64,000 nt of DNA, taken from Lactococcus petauri (GTDB taxonomy: Bacteria; Bacillota; Bacilli; Lactobacillales; Streptococcaceae). Below the pieces are notes generated by a model. It made no database searches, was not told the origin of the DNA, and saw only the letters and a list, made by a program, of their open reading frames with translations. The DNA lies in contig NZ_MUIZ01000001.1 of the NCBI RefSeq assembly GCF_002154895.1, forward strand, positions 310,001 through 374,000, written 5' to 3'. The position numbers and the translations under genes are program-made. This document shows positions 26,080-35,785 of this stretch, piece after piece. Each line of letters begins with the position of its first letter. Positions within the stretch are counted from its first letter, which is position 1.

Positions 26080-28336
26080 GCTTCACCTCTGCTTCATAAG
26101 TACCTTCCAATTGGACTGATTCACCATAAACTTCTAAGGCAATCGGTTCACCTTTGAGCAATTTTATCTGAAGCTTTTCTCCTACACTGACTTTGAGCAG
26201 ACGCCCACGATAATTAATACGGAAGCTATAAGCATCCCAAGCATTTGGAATGAAAGGCGCAAAACTTAACTGACCGTTCCATGTTTTCATTTGGGCAAAA
26301 CCTTGCACAATCGCCAACCAAGAACCTGTCATTGAGGTAATATGTAAACCGTCTTCTGTATCATTATTGTAGTTGTCAAGGTCCAAACGTGCAGTCCGTT
26401 CATACATTTCAACTGCTTTATCTTCCATTCCAAGTTCGGCAGCTAAAATTGCGTGAATGGATGGAGAAAGTGAACTTTCATGAACAGTTAATGGCTCATA
26501 AAAGTTAAAGTTACGACATTTTTCTTCTAAGCTATATTGGTTGCCAAAGAAATAAATCCCTTGCAAAACATCTGCCTGCTTAATATATGGTGAGCGCAAA
26601 ATACGATCCCATGACCAGTTTTGATTCAAAGGCAAGTGCTTGGGATCTAAATCCGCAACTGGCGTCAAATCCTTGTCTAAAAAGCCATCATGCTGGACAA
26701 AAATCCCTAACTCTTCATCTGTTGGATAATACATATGGGTAGTGATATCAGTCCACTGCGATAATTCTTCTGTCGAAACCTGTAAATCTGGCCGAGGGTA
26801 TTTTTTCAAACCTTCCATTGTATAATTCAAAACCCAAGTTGCCAATGTGTTGGTATACCAGTTATTATTGATATTATTTTCATATTCATTTGGTCCTGTA
26901 ACCCCATGAATCATGTAAGCTTTTTGTCTCTCCGAATAGTGAACACGGTCTGCCCAGAAGCGTGAAATTTCTACAAGTACTTCAAGACCTTCCTGAGCCA
27001 AATAGGTTTCATCGCCAGTATAATTGCTATAATTATAAATAGCATAAGCTATAGCACCGTTACGGTGAATTTCCTCAAAAGTGATTTCCCATTCATTATG
27101 GCACTCAATACCTGTAAAAGTCACCATTGGATAAAGTGCTCCAACCAAGCCTTGCTGTCTTGCATTGTGTTGTGCTTGGGGCAATTGTTTATGACGGTAG
27201 CGTAATAAGTTTTGCGTCACTTGCTGATCTGCTAAAGAAAGATAAAGCGGAACTGCATAGGCTTCAGTATCCCAATAAGTTGCTCCGCCATATTTCTCCC
27301 CTGTAAAGCCTTTAGGACCAATATTGAGGCGCTCGTCTTCACCATAATAAGTTGCAAAAAGTTGGAAGAGATTGAAACGAATACCTTGTTGTGCTTGATC
27401 AGAACCTTTAATTTCAACATCCGCAAGTTCCCAACGTTCGCCCCAAGCTTCTGCATGCTCTTGTAAAAGTTGTGTATAAGATTTCACTTGAATTACTTCT
27501 TCTAGGCTTGCTAAGGCTTCATGCATTGCAGCTAAATTACTATAATCACGGCTCGTCAGAACAAGCACACGTTTTTCAAAATGTAGTGTTTCCTGTTCCA
27601 CAGTTGCTTCATGGTAATTAATAACTTTTTCTTCTTGAGTTTCTTGCCCTTGAGCTTGAAAATCTCCCTTAAAACTTTGCCCTGCCAGTACGGTAAATTG
27701 CTCTACGCCAAAGGGGTTAGCAATCGTTTGATTGGCAATGTAAGTTCCTTCTTTGTCGCCTCCTTTATCTAAAACAGTCCAGAATTTTTCTTCATAATTG
27801 GAATCTTCATTGTGCACATCAGCATCAATAAATGAAGCAGTACGTACTTTGTGCGATTGACCATCCACACTAGAGAATTTGAAGGAGAAGACAGCTAATT
27901 CTGGATGAACGATCGACATAAAACGCTCAACGGAAACAGCAACGCCAGCTTTTTCATAAGAATAAGAGAGAACTGCTTTTTGCATATCTAAGGAAAGGTG
28001 GAAATTAGTGATACTATCAGTATAAAGGTCAACTTCTTCATCATCGATAAAAAGTGAAACTCCCGAGAAGTTTAAAGCATTGATTGCCTTACCAAAATAT
28101 TCTGGGTAACCATTTTTCCACCACCCCACACGCGTTTTATCTGGAAACCAGACACCTGCAATATATGTACCTTGATGGTGATCGCCTGAGTACTTTTCTG
28201 AAAAATTACCGCGCATTCCCATGTAACCATTCCCGATTGAGGTTAAAGATTCCTGAAGACGGCGTTCTTCCTTTTCTAATTTACTGGATTGGATATGCCA
28301 AGGATCAATTTCCATAATTCTGCTGATTTTTTTCAT
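26072..28336 (-). CDS. mapA: Maltose phosphorylase (GH65)
   Basis: Splits maltose with phosphate into glucose and beta-glucose 1-phosphate. The 754-residue protein has the GH65 arrangement: N-terminal beta-sandwich, helical linker, (alpha/alpha)6 barrel with [16 protein letters not shown] and the catalytic-acid region [10 protein letters not shown], and a C-terminal sheet. Trehalose or kojibiose phosphorylase are sequence-close alternatives. The partner pgmB, the maltose ABC transporter and MalR favour maltose. AGGAAAAAAG precedes the ATG. Confidence 0.92.
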   Translation of the reverse strand: MKKISRIMEIDPWHIQSSKLEKEERRLQESLTSIGNGYMGMRGNFSEKYSGDHHQGTYIAGVWFPDKTRVGWWKNGYPEYFGKAINALNFSGVSLFIDDEEVDLYTDSITNFHLSLDMQKAVLSYSYEKAGVAVSVERFMSIVHPELAVFSFKFSSVDGQSHKVRTASFIDADVHNEDSNYEEKFWTVLDKGGDKEGTYIANQTIANPFGVEQFTVLAGQSFKGDFQAQGQETQEEKVINYHEATVEQETLHFEKRVLVLTSRDYSNLAAMHEALASLEEVIQVKSYTQLLQEHAEAWGERWELADVEIKGSDQAQQGIRFNLFQLFATYYGEDERLNIGPKGFTGEKYGGATYWDTEAYAVPLYLSLADQQVTQNLLRYRHKQLPQAQHNARQQGLVGALYPMVTFTGIECHNEWEITFEEIHRNGAIAYAIYNYSNYTGDETYLAQEGLEVLVEISRFWADRVHYSERQKAYMIHGVTGPNEYENNINNNWYTNTLATWVLNYTMEGLKKYPRPDLQVSTEELSQWTDITTHMYYPTDEELGIFVQHDGFLDKDLTPVADLDPKHLPLNQNWSWDRILRSPYIKQADVLQGIYFFGNQYSLEEKCRNFNFYEPLTVHESSLSPSIHAILAAELGMEDKAVEMYERTARLDLDNYNNDTEDGLHITSMTGSWLAIVQGFAQMKTWNGQLSFAPFIPNAWDAYSFRINYRGRLLKVSVGEKLQIKLLKGEPIALEVYGESVQLEGTYEAEVKHV

Positions 28337-28360
28337 CTTTTTTCCTATCTTTTTCTTTTC

Positions 28361-29968
28361 TTACTTTTTCTTAAACACTTGATATTCCCAAGGAAGGAAA
28401 GTCATCTTCTTTTCCAACTTTCTTGGGCGGCTTCCTAAAATATGCTGGTAATCTTCTATTTCTACTTGGTTAAACTCCAGATGTGCCTTTTTAGTACCTA
28501 AATTCGTAATAATCAAAAATGAGTCACGTTCGTAAACAAAGGCTGTCAGATGTTGCTCAAACCAAAACTTTATTGACCCACGCGCAATGTCTTCTTCCTC
28601 ATGGCGAAGATGAATTAAGACTTTATAAAGATCGATAAGCTCCTGTGATTTTTCTGTGTTTACTTCCTTATAATCTGGATGAATAGGCATCCAAGGTTTG
28701 CCGCTGGTAAATCCTGCGTTTGGGCTCGCGTCCCATTGCATCGGTGTACGAGAGTGATCTCTGCTGTTTGCCATCACTGTATCCAAAGCTTCACTTTTAG
28801 TCATTCCCTGAGAAATTAATGCTTCATAAGCCTGCTTGATTTCAGTTGCATCTGTCTGGGTGATATCTGTAAAAGGAAAATTACTCATTCCAATTTCTTG
28901 TCCCTGATAGATAAATGGAGTCCCTCGAAGAAGCATATAAGATACGGCTAAAGCTTTAGCCGACGCGATGCTGCCATCACCAAAACAACTGATTGCTCGT
29001 GGTTGGTCATGATTTTCTAAATAAAGTGCATTCCAACCTCGTGCAAGCATATCCTTTTGCCAACGTATAATTGTCTTTTTGTAACCATACATCCAGCCAC
29101 GTCCTGCGTAATTCTTCTGACGTACATTGTGTTCCAATTCAAAAATCATCTTAAGGTAGCCAGACCTTGCATCCGTCCAATCAGGCGCCTCAGTTGAAGT
29201 CACACCTGAAGCTTCCCCAACTGTTAAAGCATCATATTGGTCAAATATTTCTTTTAAATCAGCCATATAATTTTCAATACCTGACACATTCATAAAAGGC
29301 TGCCAAGGGTCATTCCCTCTTAGAGACTTGATATTAAAAGACCAGTCTTCCTTTTGAATATGAGAAATCGCATCCAAACGAAAACCATCTATACCTAATT
29401 CCAACCACCATTTAATCATCGTATAGATTTCCTGACGCACTTGGGGATTCTTCCAGTTCAAGTCAGGTTGTTCTTTCGCAAAGACATGAAAATAAGCTTG
29501 TTGCGTCTGCTCATCATAAGTCCAAGTAGAGCCACCAAAGAAAGATTGCCACTCATTCGGCATTTTTTCGGGTGTTGCATCTGCCCAGTGATAGTAATCT
29601 CGATAGGGATTATCCTTTGATTTTTGACTTTCAATAAACCAAGGATGCTGATCGGAAGTATGATTCACAACCAAATCCATAATCACTTTCAAGCCGTTAT
29701 CATGCGCTTTTTGCAGAAGTTCTTTTAAATCTTCCAAGCTACCAAAGCGAGCATCAATACTATAAAAATCAGCTATATCGTAGCCGCCATCCACTTGTGG
29801 ACTTGTGTAAATGGGGTTAAGCCAAATAAAATCTATCCCCAAATCTTTCAAGTAAGGCAGCTTTTCGATAATTCCCTGTAAATCCCCCATACCATCACCA
29901 TTACTGTCTTTAAAAGACTTGGGATAAATCTGGTAACCTGTCCAATTCGCAAAATCGTCTTTTTTCAT
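28361..29968 (-). CDS. GH13 alpha-glucosidase / oligo-1,6-glucosidase
   Basis: A 535-residue cytoplasmic GH13 enzyme (no signal peptide) that trims isomalto- or malto-oligosaccharides. Conserved regions: GYQIYPKSFKDSNGDGMGDL at the start, DLVVNHTSDQHPWF, the nucleophile in GFRLDAI, the acid in VGEASG and ENHDQPR. The QIYPKSFxDSNGDGxGDLxGI pattern is typical of the GH13_31 oligo-1,6-glucosidase or dextran glucosidase group. AAAGGAAA precedes the ATG. It lies between the neopullulanase-like gene and mapA. Confidence 0.92.
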   Translation of the reverse strand: MKKDDFANWTGYQIYPKSFKDSNGDGMGDLQGIIEKLPYLKDLGIDFIWLNPIYTSPQVDGGYDIADFYSIDARFGSLEDLKELLQKAHDNGLKVIMDLVVNHTSDQHPWFIESQKSKDNPYRDYYHWADATPEKMPNEWQSFFGGSTWTYDEQTQQAYFHVFAKEQPDLNWKNPQVRQEIYTMIKWWLELGIDGFRLDAISHIQKEDWSFNIKSLRGNDPWQPFMNVSGIENYMADLKEIFDQYDALTVGEASGVTSTEAPDWTDARSGYLKMIFELEHNVRQKNYAGRGWMYGYKKTIIRWQKDMLARGWNALYLENHDQPRAISCFGDGSIASAKALAVSYMLLRGTPFIYQGQEIGMSNFPFTDITQTDATEIKQAYEALISQGMTKSEALDTVMANSRDHSRTPMQWDASPNAGFTSGKPWMPIHPDYKEVNTEKSQELIDLYKVLIHLRHEEEDIARGSIKFWFEQHLTAFVYERDSFLIITNLGTKKAHLEFNQVEIEDYQHILGSRPRKLEKKMTFLPWEYQVFKKK

Positions 29969-30222
29969 TTTTTTCCTTTTGATTATCTCTCTTGAAATTA
30001 AAGCTAGTCCTTCGCAAACAATAAATAGAGTCAGAAAGACATTTGTCTATAATTCTGCTTAAATATTTTACTCTAGGTGTTTCCCTGCACCCACTCACTC
30101 GAAACCGAGGGGCTTTTTCTCTATTATGTCAAAATTTTTCCATATAAGAAGCAATATCTGGGCAGAGTTATCTTTTAGAAGAATGAGCTATCGTTTCATC
30201 TCTATCTCTTGTTTAATTTCTA
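29969..30222 (-). other. Noncoding gap between the two GH13 genes
   Basis: 254 bp with no convincing frame. It contains small hairpins (CTCG-AAAC-CGAG at about 30098-30110, GGTG/CACC at about 30076-30092) and a run reading GGGGCTTTTT on the plus strand. No clear minus-strand terminator or consensus promoter is seen; TTTAAT and TTGTTT elements near 30005-30025 are badly spaced. Confidence 0.5.
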
Positions 30223-31977
30223 CTATTTATAGATTATAAATCCGTTTTTCTGAACATGATTGTCTTCAGCCAAGTGGGCCAAGACTATTTCTCCCTCTTC
30301 AACACTAACCGGCTGTTCCCCCTTATTAAAGACTGCCTTAAGTGCGCCACGTTCCAGTTTCACCACTCCTTGAGTGTCATCAACACTCTGCCATTCTAAA
30401 TCAGATTGACTAAGTGTCTCTGCGTATTCTCTACGGAAAGCTACCAAAGCTTTGAAGAAAGCAAACATTTCTAAGTCTTGGTGTTCTTCAGTCCAAGGCA
30501 TGCATTTGCGGCAATCTGGATCAGCACCACCATCTAGACCATATTCGTCACCGTAATAGATACATGGAACACCGGGTTGGAGGTACATAAAGGCTTGAAC
30601 TTGTTTGACCAAGTCTTTACTTCCTTTGGCTTGTGTTAAAAGACGTGGTGTATCATGTGAATCTAAGATGTTAAACATGACTTGATTCGTCTGTTGACGA
30701 TAAAGCATAAGCTGCGCATTAATTGTCGAAACCATTTGTTCTAAACTTAGATCTTCTTTCACAAAAGTGTCAATGATTGCATTGGTATAAGCATAGTTCA
30801 TAACTGCTGAAAATTCATCGCCAACGAGCCAAGGTTGTGCTGAGTGCCAAACTTCTCCTAAGATATAGAAATCTTCTTTTGCTGAATCACATGTTGTACG
30901 GAATTTTTTCCAGAAGGCATGATCGACCTCGTCTGCTACATCTAAACGCCACGCATCAATATCACATTCCTTGATCCAGTATTCTGCAATATTGAGCAAA
31001 TACTCTTGAACTTCTGGATTGGCAGTATTTAGTTTCGGCATATGTGGTGTAAAAGCAAATGTATCGTAAGTTGCTGTTTCAGAAACTTCAAAATCCTCGG
31101 TCGGTGTGTAGGTTGCTGGCCATTCGTTAACATGGAACCAATCTGCATATTTTGAATTTTCTTGATGCTTGAGAACGTCTTGCCACTGCGGGCTAGTATC
31201 ACCGATATGATTAAAGACAGCATCAAGCATTACTTTAATCCCTCGTTGGTGTGCCTCTTTCACTAATGTTTTGAAAACTTCTAAATCACCAAAATACTGA
31301 TCAATTTTCAAATAATCTTCCGTATCATACTTATGGTTAGAATAGGCTTGGAAAACAGGAGTAAAGTAAATGCCATTTACGCCTAAGTCTGTCAGATGAT
31401 CCAAATGATCAATTACTCCTTGGAGATCGCCGCCATACAAGTCTTGACGATTGGGAGATTCAGTTGGATCCCATTCTTTCACTCCAACTGGATTAATAGC
31501 TGGATTTCCATTAGCAAAGCGTTCTGGGAATATTTGATACCAAACTGTATTTTTAACCCATTCAGGAGCCTTAAAACGATCAACATCATGGAAGAATGGC
31601 ATACGAAATGCTGCATATTTTTTTGTGAGTAATTTTACTTCGTAAGGAAGAATACCAGAGTCGCTATAGACAACCTTTTCCCCATCGTAATCCGTAATCA
31701 CGAACAAGTAGTCCATACGTTTATGTGGAACGCCGACCTCTGTCACATAGAAATCACTTTCTGCTGTGGATAAACCATGTTTCATTTCTACTTCTTGATA
31801 ATCCCAAACCATTTCTGATTCATCATCGCGTTTTACAAACATATAAGGGTCACCATAGATCAATGCAACACTTTGAACGTCGTCACGTGCAACACGTAAA
31901 CGGATATGAATTGTTTCCTCTGTATAGAGATAAGCAAATTCTGATTCTGGACGGTGATAAATGGCTGCTTTATTCAT
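30223..31977 (-). CDS. Neopullulanase / cyclomaltodextrinase-type GH13 enzyme
   Basis: 584 residues. The N-terminal domain (about 1-120) is the CBM34-like extension of neopullulanases and maltogenic amylases (AAIYHRPESEFAY), followed by the GH13 barrel: VWYQIFPERFANG, DAVFNHIGD, nucleophile in DAWRLDVADE, acid in GEVWH, and SHDTPRL. There is no signal peptide, so it acts on imported maltodextrins or cyclodextrins. It is divergent from malE and is the first gene of the catabolic operon. Its promoter carries a palindromic operator over the -35. Confidence 0.92.
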   Translation of the reverse strand: MNKAAIYHRPESEFAYLYTEETIHIRLRVARDDVQSVALIYGDPYMFVKRDDESEMVWDYQEVEMKHGLSTAESDFYVTEVGVPHKRMDYLFVITDYDGEKVVYSDSGILPYEVKLLTKKYAAFRMPFFHDVDRFKAPEWVKNTVWYQIFPERFANGNPAINPVGVKEWDPTESPNRQDLYGGDLQGVIDHLDHLTDLGVNGIYFTPVFQAYSNHKYDTEDYLKIDQYFGDLEVFKTLVKEAHQRGIKVMLDAVFNHIGDTSPQWQDVLKHQENSKYADWFHVNEWPATYTPTEDFEVSETATYDTFAFTPHMPKLNTANPEVQEYLLNIAEYWIKECDIDAWRLDVADEVDHAFWKKFRTTCDSAKEDFYILGEVWHSAQPWLVGDEFSAVMNYAYTNAIIDTFVKEDLSLEQMVSTINAQLMLYRQQTNQVMFNILDSHDTPRLLTQAKGSKDLVKQVQAFMYLQPGVPCIYYGDEYGLDGGADPDCRKCMPWTEEHQDLEMFAFFKALVAFRREYAETLSQSDLEWQSVDDTQGVVKLERGALKAVFNKGEQPVSVEEGEIVLAHLAEDNHVQKNGFIIYK

Positions 31978-32009
31978 GAATAAATACCTCTTTTTTTCTT
32001 GTTTTTTTC

Positions 32010-32047
32010 ATTTTAGCACAAGCTCATCTTTTGCGCAACCGTTTGCA
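32010..32047 (-). promoter_or_regulatory. Promoter and operator of the neopullulanase-led operon
   Basis: Minus strand: TTGCGC (32033-32038), 17 bp, TAAAAT (32010-32015) preceded by TGC. The cre/LacI-type element TGCAAACGGTTGCG (32034-32047) covers the -35. Confidence 0.75.
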
Positions 32048-32155
32048 GTATATTTTTTTCTCGAAAATAAAAACCATTGTAAAACTTTCTATTATATGCA
32101 GCCATAACATGTATATACCAACACATACAGTAATCAAATTGTAATAAGTTTGCAC

Positions 32156-32184
32156 TTGACAAAACGGAAGCGTTTGCATAAAAT
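32156..32184 (+). promoter_or_regulatory. malEFG promoter with operator in the spacer
   Basis: TTGACA (32156-32161), 17 bp, TAAAAT (32179-32184). The element CGGAAGCGTTTGCA (32165-32178; TGCAAACGCTTCCG on the other strand) fills the spacer, sharing TGCAAACG with the site at 32034-32047. A protein bound there would block polymerase directly. Confidence 0.8.
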
Positions 32185-32230
32185 AGAATTACAAATTAGA
32201 ATAATTATTTTCATTAGGAGGAAATATTTT

Positions 32231-33466
32231 ATGAACACATGGAAAAAAATCGCTCTGAGTAGCGTTTCTCTGATTGCTCTTGCTAGCCTCGCTGCTTGTG
32301 GGAATAGTAAGGGTAGTGAAAGCACAACTTCTTCATCTTCAGATGCTAAAGACCATAAAGGTGCAGTTACACTCTGGGTCGATCCAGCAAATGTTGCTTC
32401 TTATAAAGATTTAATTAAAAACTTCAACAAAGAATATCCAAACATTAAAGTTACAGTCACACAGTCTCCAAATGGTTCTGCAAATGCAAAACAAGATGTG
32501 AGTAAAGACCCCGGACAAGCCGCAGATGTCTTTAAAGTACCCAACGACCAGTTGGGGGCCATGGCTGAAGCGGGCTACATCAATCCTCTTTCACCATCAG
32601 CAACAGATTGGGTGAAATCAAATGATATTTCTATCGCTGTTGATGCTGTCTCTTGGAAAGGTAAACTCTACGCTTATCCACAAGATGAACAGTCAAATAT
32701 TGTTTACTACAACAAGGCAAAATTTAGTGAAGCTCCAAAAGATTGGGCAGATTTTACAGCAGAAACACCAATTGGAACAGATTTTACAAACTCCTACAAC
32801 TGGTATCCTGTATTCCTAGCTAATGGAACACAGCTCTTCGGTAAAGATGGTGAAACGGTTGACGGTACAGATGCAAATACTAAAGCTGGCGTTCAAGCTA
32901 TGACTTGGTTTGCGCAACAAAAAGCAAATCCTGGTGTTAAACAGTCAGGTACAGCCCTCCTGGCCGACCTCAAATCTGGTAAAACACAAGCAATCCTCGA
33001 TGGCCCATGGGACGGTAGCACAGTGAAGGAAATCCTTGGCGACAACTTTGGTGCAACAACCTTACCAACTGCTGATTTTGGATCAGGATCTAAACAAATG
33101 CAAGCCTTCTCCGGTGTCGGTACACTGGCTGTGAATTCACAATCAGAAGATCCTGTTGCTGCTTCTGCTTTAGCTCAGTATCTATCAAATACTGAATCAC
33201 AATTAGCACTCTATAAAGCTAATAATGCAATTCCAGTTTCAAAAGAAGCCCAAAAAGATTCTGAAGTTGCAAAAGATCCCGTAGCTCTTGCAGTTATCAA
33301 ACAAGTAGAAAACGATACATTGATGCCTAAGATGCCACAAATGGCAACATTCTGGAACTTGGCTGCCCCACTTATTGAGAATGCCTACACAGGTAAGACT
33401 CCGGCTACACAATACCAAGCACAACTTGATAATTTCGTAAAATCAATCTCATCAGCTACTGAATAA
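32231..33466 (+). CDS. malE: Maltose/maltodextrin ABC transporter, binding lipoprotein
   Basis: A 411-residue receptor. The ATG at 32231 is placed by AGGAGG; an earlier frame start at 32150 lies inside the promoter. The signal peptide ends in the lipobox LASLAAC, with an acylated Cys about 25, followed by a Ser/Thr-rich linker. The mature part is a family 1 sugar-binding protein (VTLWVDPAN, GPWDGSTVKEIL, NNAIPVSKEA). malF and malG follow. No ATPase gene is in this locus, so an MsmK/MalK-type ATPase encoded elsewhere is probably shared. Confidence 0.94.
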   Translation: MNTWKKIALSSVSLIALASLAACGNSKGSESTTSSSSDAKDHKGAVTLWVDPANVASYKDLIKNFNKEYPNIKVTVTQSPNGSANAKQDVSKDPGQAADVFKVPNDQLGAMAEAGYINPLSPSATDWVKSNDISIAVDAVSWKGKLYAYPQDEQSNIVYYNKAKFSEAPKDWADFTAETPIGTDFTNSYNWYPVFLANGTQLFGKDGETVDGTDANTKAGVQAMTWFAQQKANPGVKQSGTALLADLKSGKTQAILDGPWDGSTVKEILGDNFGATTLPTADFGSGSKQMQAFSGVGTLAVNSQSEDPVAASALAQYLSNTESQLALYKANNAIPVSKEAQKDSEVAKDPVALAVIKQVENDTLMPKMPQMATFWNLAAPLIENAYTGKTPATQYQAQLDNFVKSISSATE

Positions 33467-33537
33467 TTTTTGATTAACTTAAGGGGATTGGGCTCATCCT
33501 AATCCTCTTATTTTTTATATACAAAAGGGTAAAATAT

Positions 33538-34887
33538 ATGTTTAAAAAGAAAATTAAACCATCTCCTGAAGCAACATACAAAGAGGTGTGGCATGAAGGT
33601 GATATTTTCACAAAACTCAGCTTCTTTATCATGGGTTTAGCGCAACTAAAAAATAAACAATGGCTCAAGGGCCTTAGCTTCCTCATTATCGAAATTGTCT
33701 TCCTTTTCTGGCTCATCTTCAATGGCATTAGCTCCATCAGTCTTTTGAGTAGCCTTGGACATGTCAAGACTAAGCAAGTCGTTTTTGATGAAGCACGACA
33801 AATTTATGTCACTCAACAACCTGACAACTCCATGCTCATCCTCCTTTTTGGTGTCATGTCCTTAGTGCTCATTGCAATGGTTGCAGTTATCTATATTACA
33901 AGCCTTCGTTCCACACGTCATCTCTATGTCTTGAATCGTGACGGAGAGCATATCCCTACGACTATGGAGGATTTGGCTACGCTCTTAGATAGTCGCCTCC
34001 ATTACACACTGATGGCGATTCCCTTACTCGGTATTTTAATTTTCACGATTGCTCCTTTGCTTTTCATGATTACCATTGCTTTTACCAATTTTAATCAAGA
34101 TCATCCTATTGGATTTTCTTGGACGGGGTTCGCTTCATTTGGTGAGATTCTGACCGGTAACATCGCTGGAACTTTCTTCCCTGTCTTAGGCTGGACTCTC
34201 GTTTGGGCTGTGGCTGCAACAGCGACAACTTTCTTCTTTGGTGTCTTACTTGCTCTTTTGATTGAATCATCTGGAATTAAATTTAAAGCTTTCTGGCGGA
34301 CACTCTTTGTTATCGTTATGGCTGTTCCTTCTTTTGTTTCACTCTTAATGATGAACATGTTCCTAGACAACAATGGGCCGCTCAACAGTTGGCTCCAAAG
34401 TATCGGTCTTATTGATCATCCTATTCCATTTTTAATGGATCCTTTGTTAGCGAAGTTTTCTGTTATCGGCGTTAACATGTGGATTGGTATTCCTGTCTCT
34501 ATGTTAATTTCAACAGCGATTATCCAAAACTTGCCATCAGATCAGATTGAAGCAGCTAAAATTGATGGTGCCAACAGTTTTGATATTTTCCGCTCTATTA
34601 CCTTCCCTCAAATTTTGTTCGTTATGACCCCTGCCTTGATTCAACAATTTATCGGGAATATTAACAACTTCAACGTTATTTTCCTTTTGACTGGTGGTGG
34701 ACCACTGAACGCCGAATACTTCCAAGCAGGTTCCACTGACTTATTAATTACCTGGCTTTATAGCTTAACCATGAAGTCGATTCCAAGTTATAACATCGCT
34801 TCAGCTATTGGTATCGTTATCTTTATCATCTCAGCTACAGCTTCATTGTTTGCTTACCGCCGTACAAATGCTTTTAAGGAGGGCTAA
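33538..34887 (+). CDS. malF: Maltose/maltodextrin ABC transporter permease MalF
   Basis: A 449-residue permease with about eight membrane segments and a large N-terminal extension, as in Gram-positive MalF proteins. The EAA loop is present (EAAKIDGANSFDIFRSITFPQI near residue 345, in parts EAAKIDGANSF and SITFPQI), the site that meets the ATPase. AAAGGG precedes the ATG. A short gap of 71 bp follows malE. Confidence 0.94.
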   Translation: MFKKKIKPSPEATYKEVWHEGDIFTKLSFFIMGLAQLKNKQWLKGLSFLIIEIVFLFWLIFNGISSISLLSSLGHVKTKQVVFDEARQIYVTQQPDNSMLILLFGVMSLVLIAMVAVIYITSLRSTRHLYVLNRDGEHIPTTMEDLATLLDSRLHYTLMAIPLLGILIFTIAPLLFMITIAFTNFNQDHPIGFSWTGFASFGEILTGNIAGTFFPVLGWTLVWAVAATATTFFFGVLLALLIESSGIKFKAFWRTLFVIVMAVPSFVSLLMMNMFLDNNGPLNSWLQSIGLIDHPIPFLMDPLLAKFSVIGVNMWIGIPVSMLISTAIIQNLPSDQIEAAKIDGANSFDIFRSITFPQILFVMTPALIQQFIGNINNFNVIFLLTGGGPLNAEYFQAGSTDLLITWLYSLTMKSIPSYNIASAIGIVIFIISATASLFAYRRTNAFKEG

Positions 34888-34888
34888 A

Positions 34889-35743
34889 ATGAAATCATAT
34901 AAACGCCAACGTCAAGCTTCATTAGTACTCAGATACTTGCTCTTGACCTTACTTGCAATCATCTGGATTTTCCCAATTGTATGGATTATCCTTACCAGCT
35001 TTTCTAAAAATAACACTGGTTTTGTTTCGACATTCATTCCCCAGCAGTGGACCCTGGATAATTTTACTGGTATTTTCAATAACCCGGTTTATCCTTACGG
35101 ACATTGGCTCCTTAATACTTTTGTCATCGCTGTTATCTGTGCAGTTGTTAACACGCTGATTACTACTGTTATGTCTTATGTATTGTCACGTTTACGCTTC
35201 AAATTGCGCAAACCATTCTTACAGTTAGCACTTATCATTGGAATGTTCCCAGGTATCATGGCGATGATTGCTCTTTATTACATCCTCAAATCATTCAATA
35301 TGACCAACTTAGTGGGACTGACTTTGATTTATATAGGTGGCTCTGGTTTAGGCTTCTATATCTTTAAAGGTTTCCTTGATACAATCCCTGCATCAATTGA
35401 TGAAGCCGCTGTGATTGACGGTGCAACCAAATGGCAAATTTTCACCAAAATTACCTTGCCTTTGTCAAAACCAATGATTGTTTACACATCACTCACTGCT
35501 TTTATTGCACCTTGGCTTGATTTCCTCTTTGCGAGTGTCATCTTAGGTGGTGGCGATCCTAAATCAAGGACCATTGCCTATGGCTTGCAAAACATGATGA
35601 CCAACTCCAGAGGTTCCTCTGCAACAAACTTTACCCAATTTGTTGCAGGATGTGTGATTATCGCCATTCCTATCACTATTCTCTTCATTGTTATGCAAAA
35701 ATTCTATGTTAAAGGAATCACTGCTGGTGCAGATAAAGGATAA
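34889..35743 (+). CDS. malG: Maltose/maltodextrin ABC transporter permease MalG
   Basis: A 284-residue second permease with six membrane segments. The EAA loop reads DEAAVIDGATKWQIFTKITL. The ATG at 34889 has AAGGAGG upstream, which lies inside the end of malF; malF stops 1 nt before it. A longer frame starting at 34808 is inside malF and is rejected. Confidence 0.94.
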   Translation: MKSYKRQRQASLVLRYLLLTLLAIIWIFPIVWIILTSFSKNNTGFVSTFIPQQWTLDNFTGIFNNPVYPYGHWLLNTFVIAVICAVVNTLITTVMSYVLSRLRFKLRKPFLQLALIIGMFPGIMAMIALYYILKSFNMTNLVGLTLIYIGGSGLGFYIFKGFLDTIPASIDEAAVIDGATKWQIFTKITLPLSKPMIVYTSLTAFIAPWLDFLFASVILGGGDPKSRTIAYGLQNMMTNSRGSSATNFTQFVAGCVIIAIPITILFIVMQKFYVKGITAGADKG

Positions 35744-35749
35744 CAAACT

Positions 35750-35785
35750 AAAAAAGCACTCAACTTATAGTTGAATGCTTTTTTT
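35750..35785. terminator. Bidirectional terminator, malG / LCP gene
   Basis: AAAAAAGCA-C-TCAAC and GTTGA-A-TGCTTTTTTT pair around TTATA, with T runs on both strands. Confidence 0.88.

Noticed and set aside
30061-30118. Hairpin-rich stretch with a tRNA T-arm-like GGTTTCGAGT
   Set aside because: No acceptor stem, anticodon arm or CCA-compatible end can be built; no tRNA is called.
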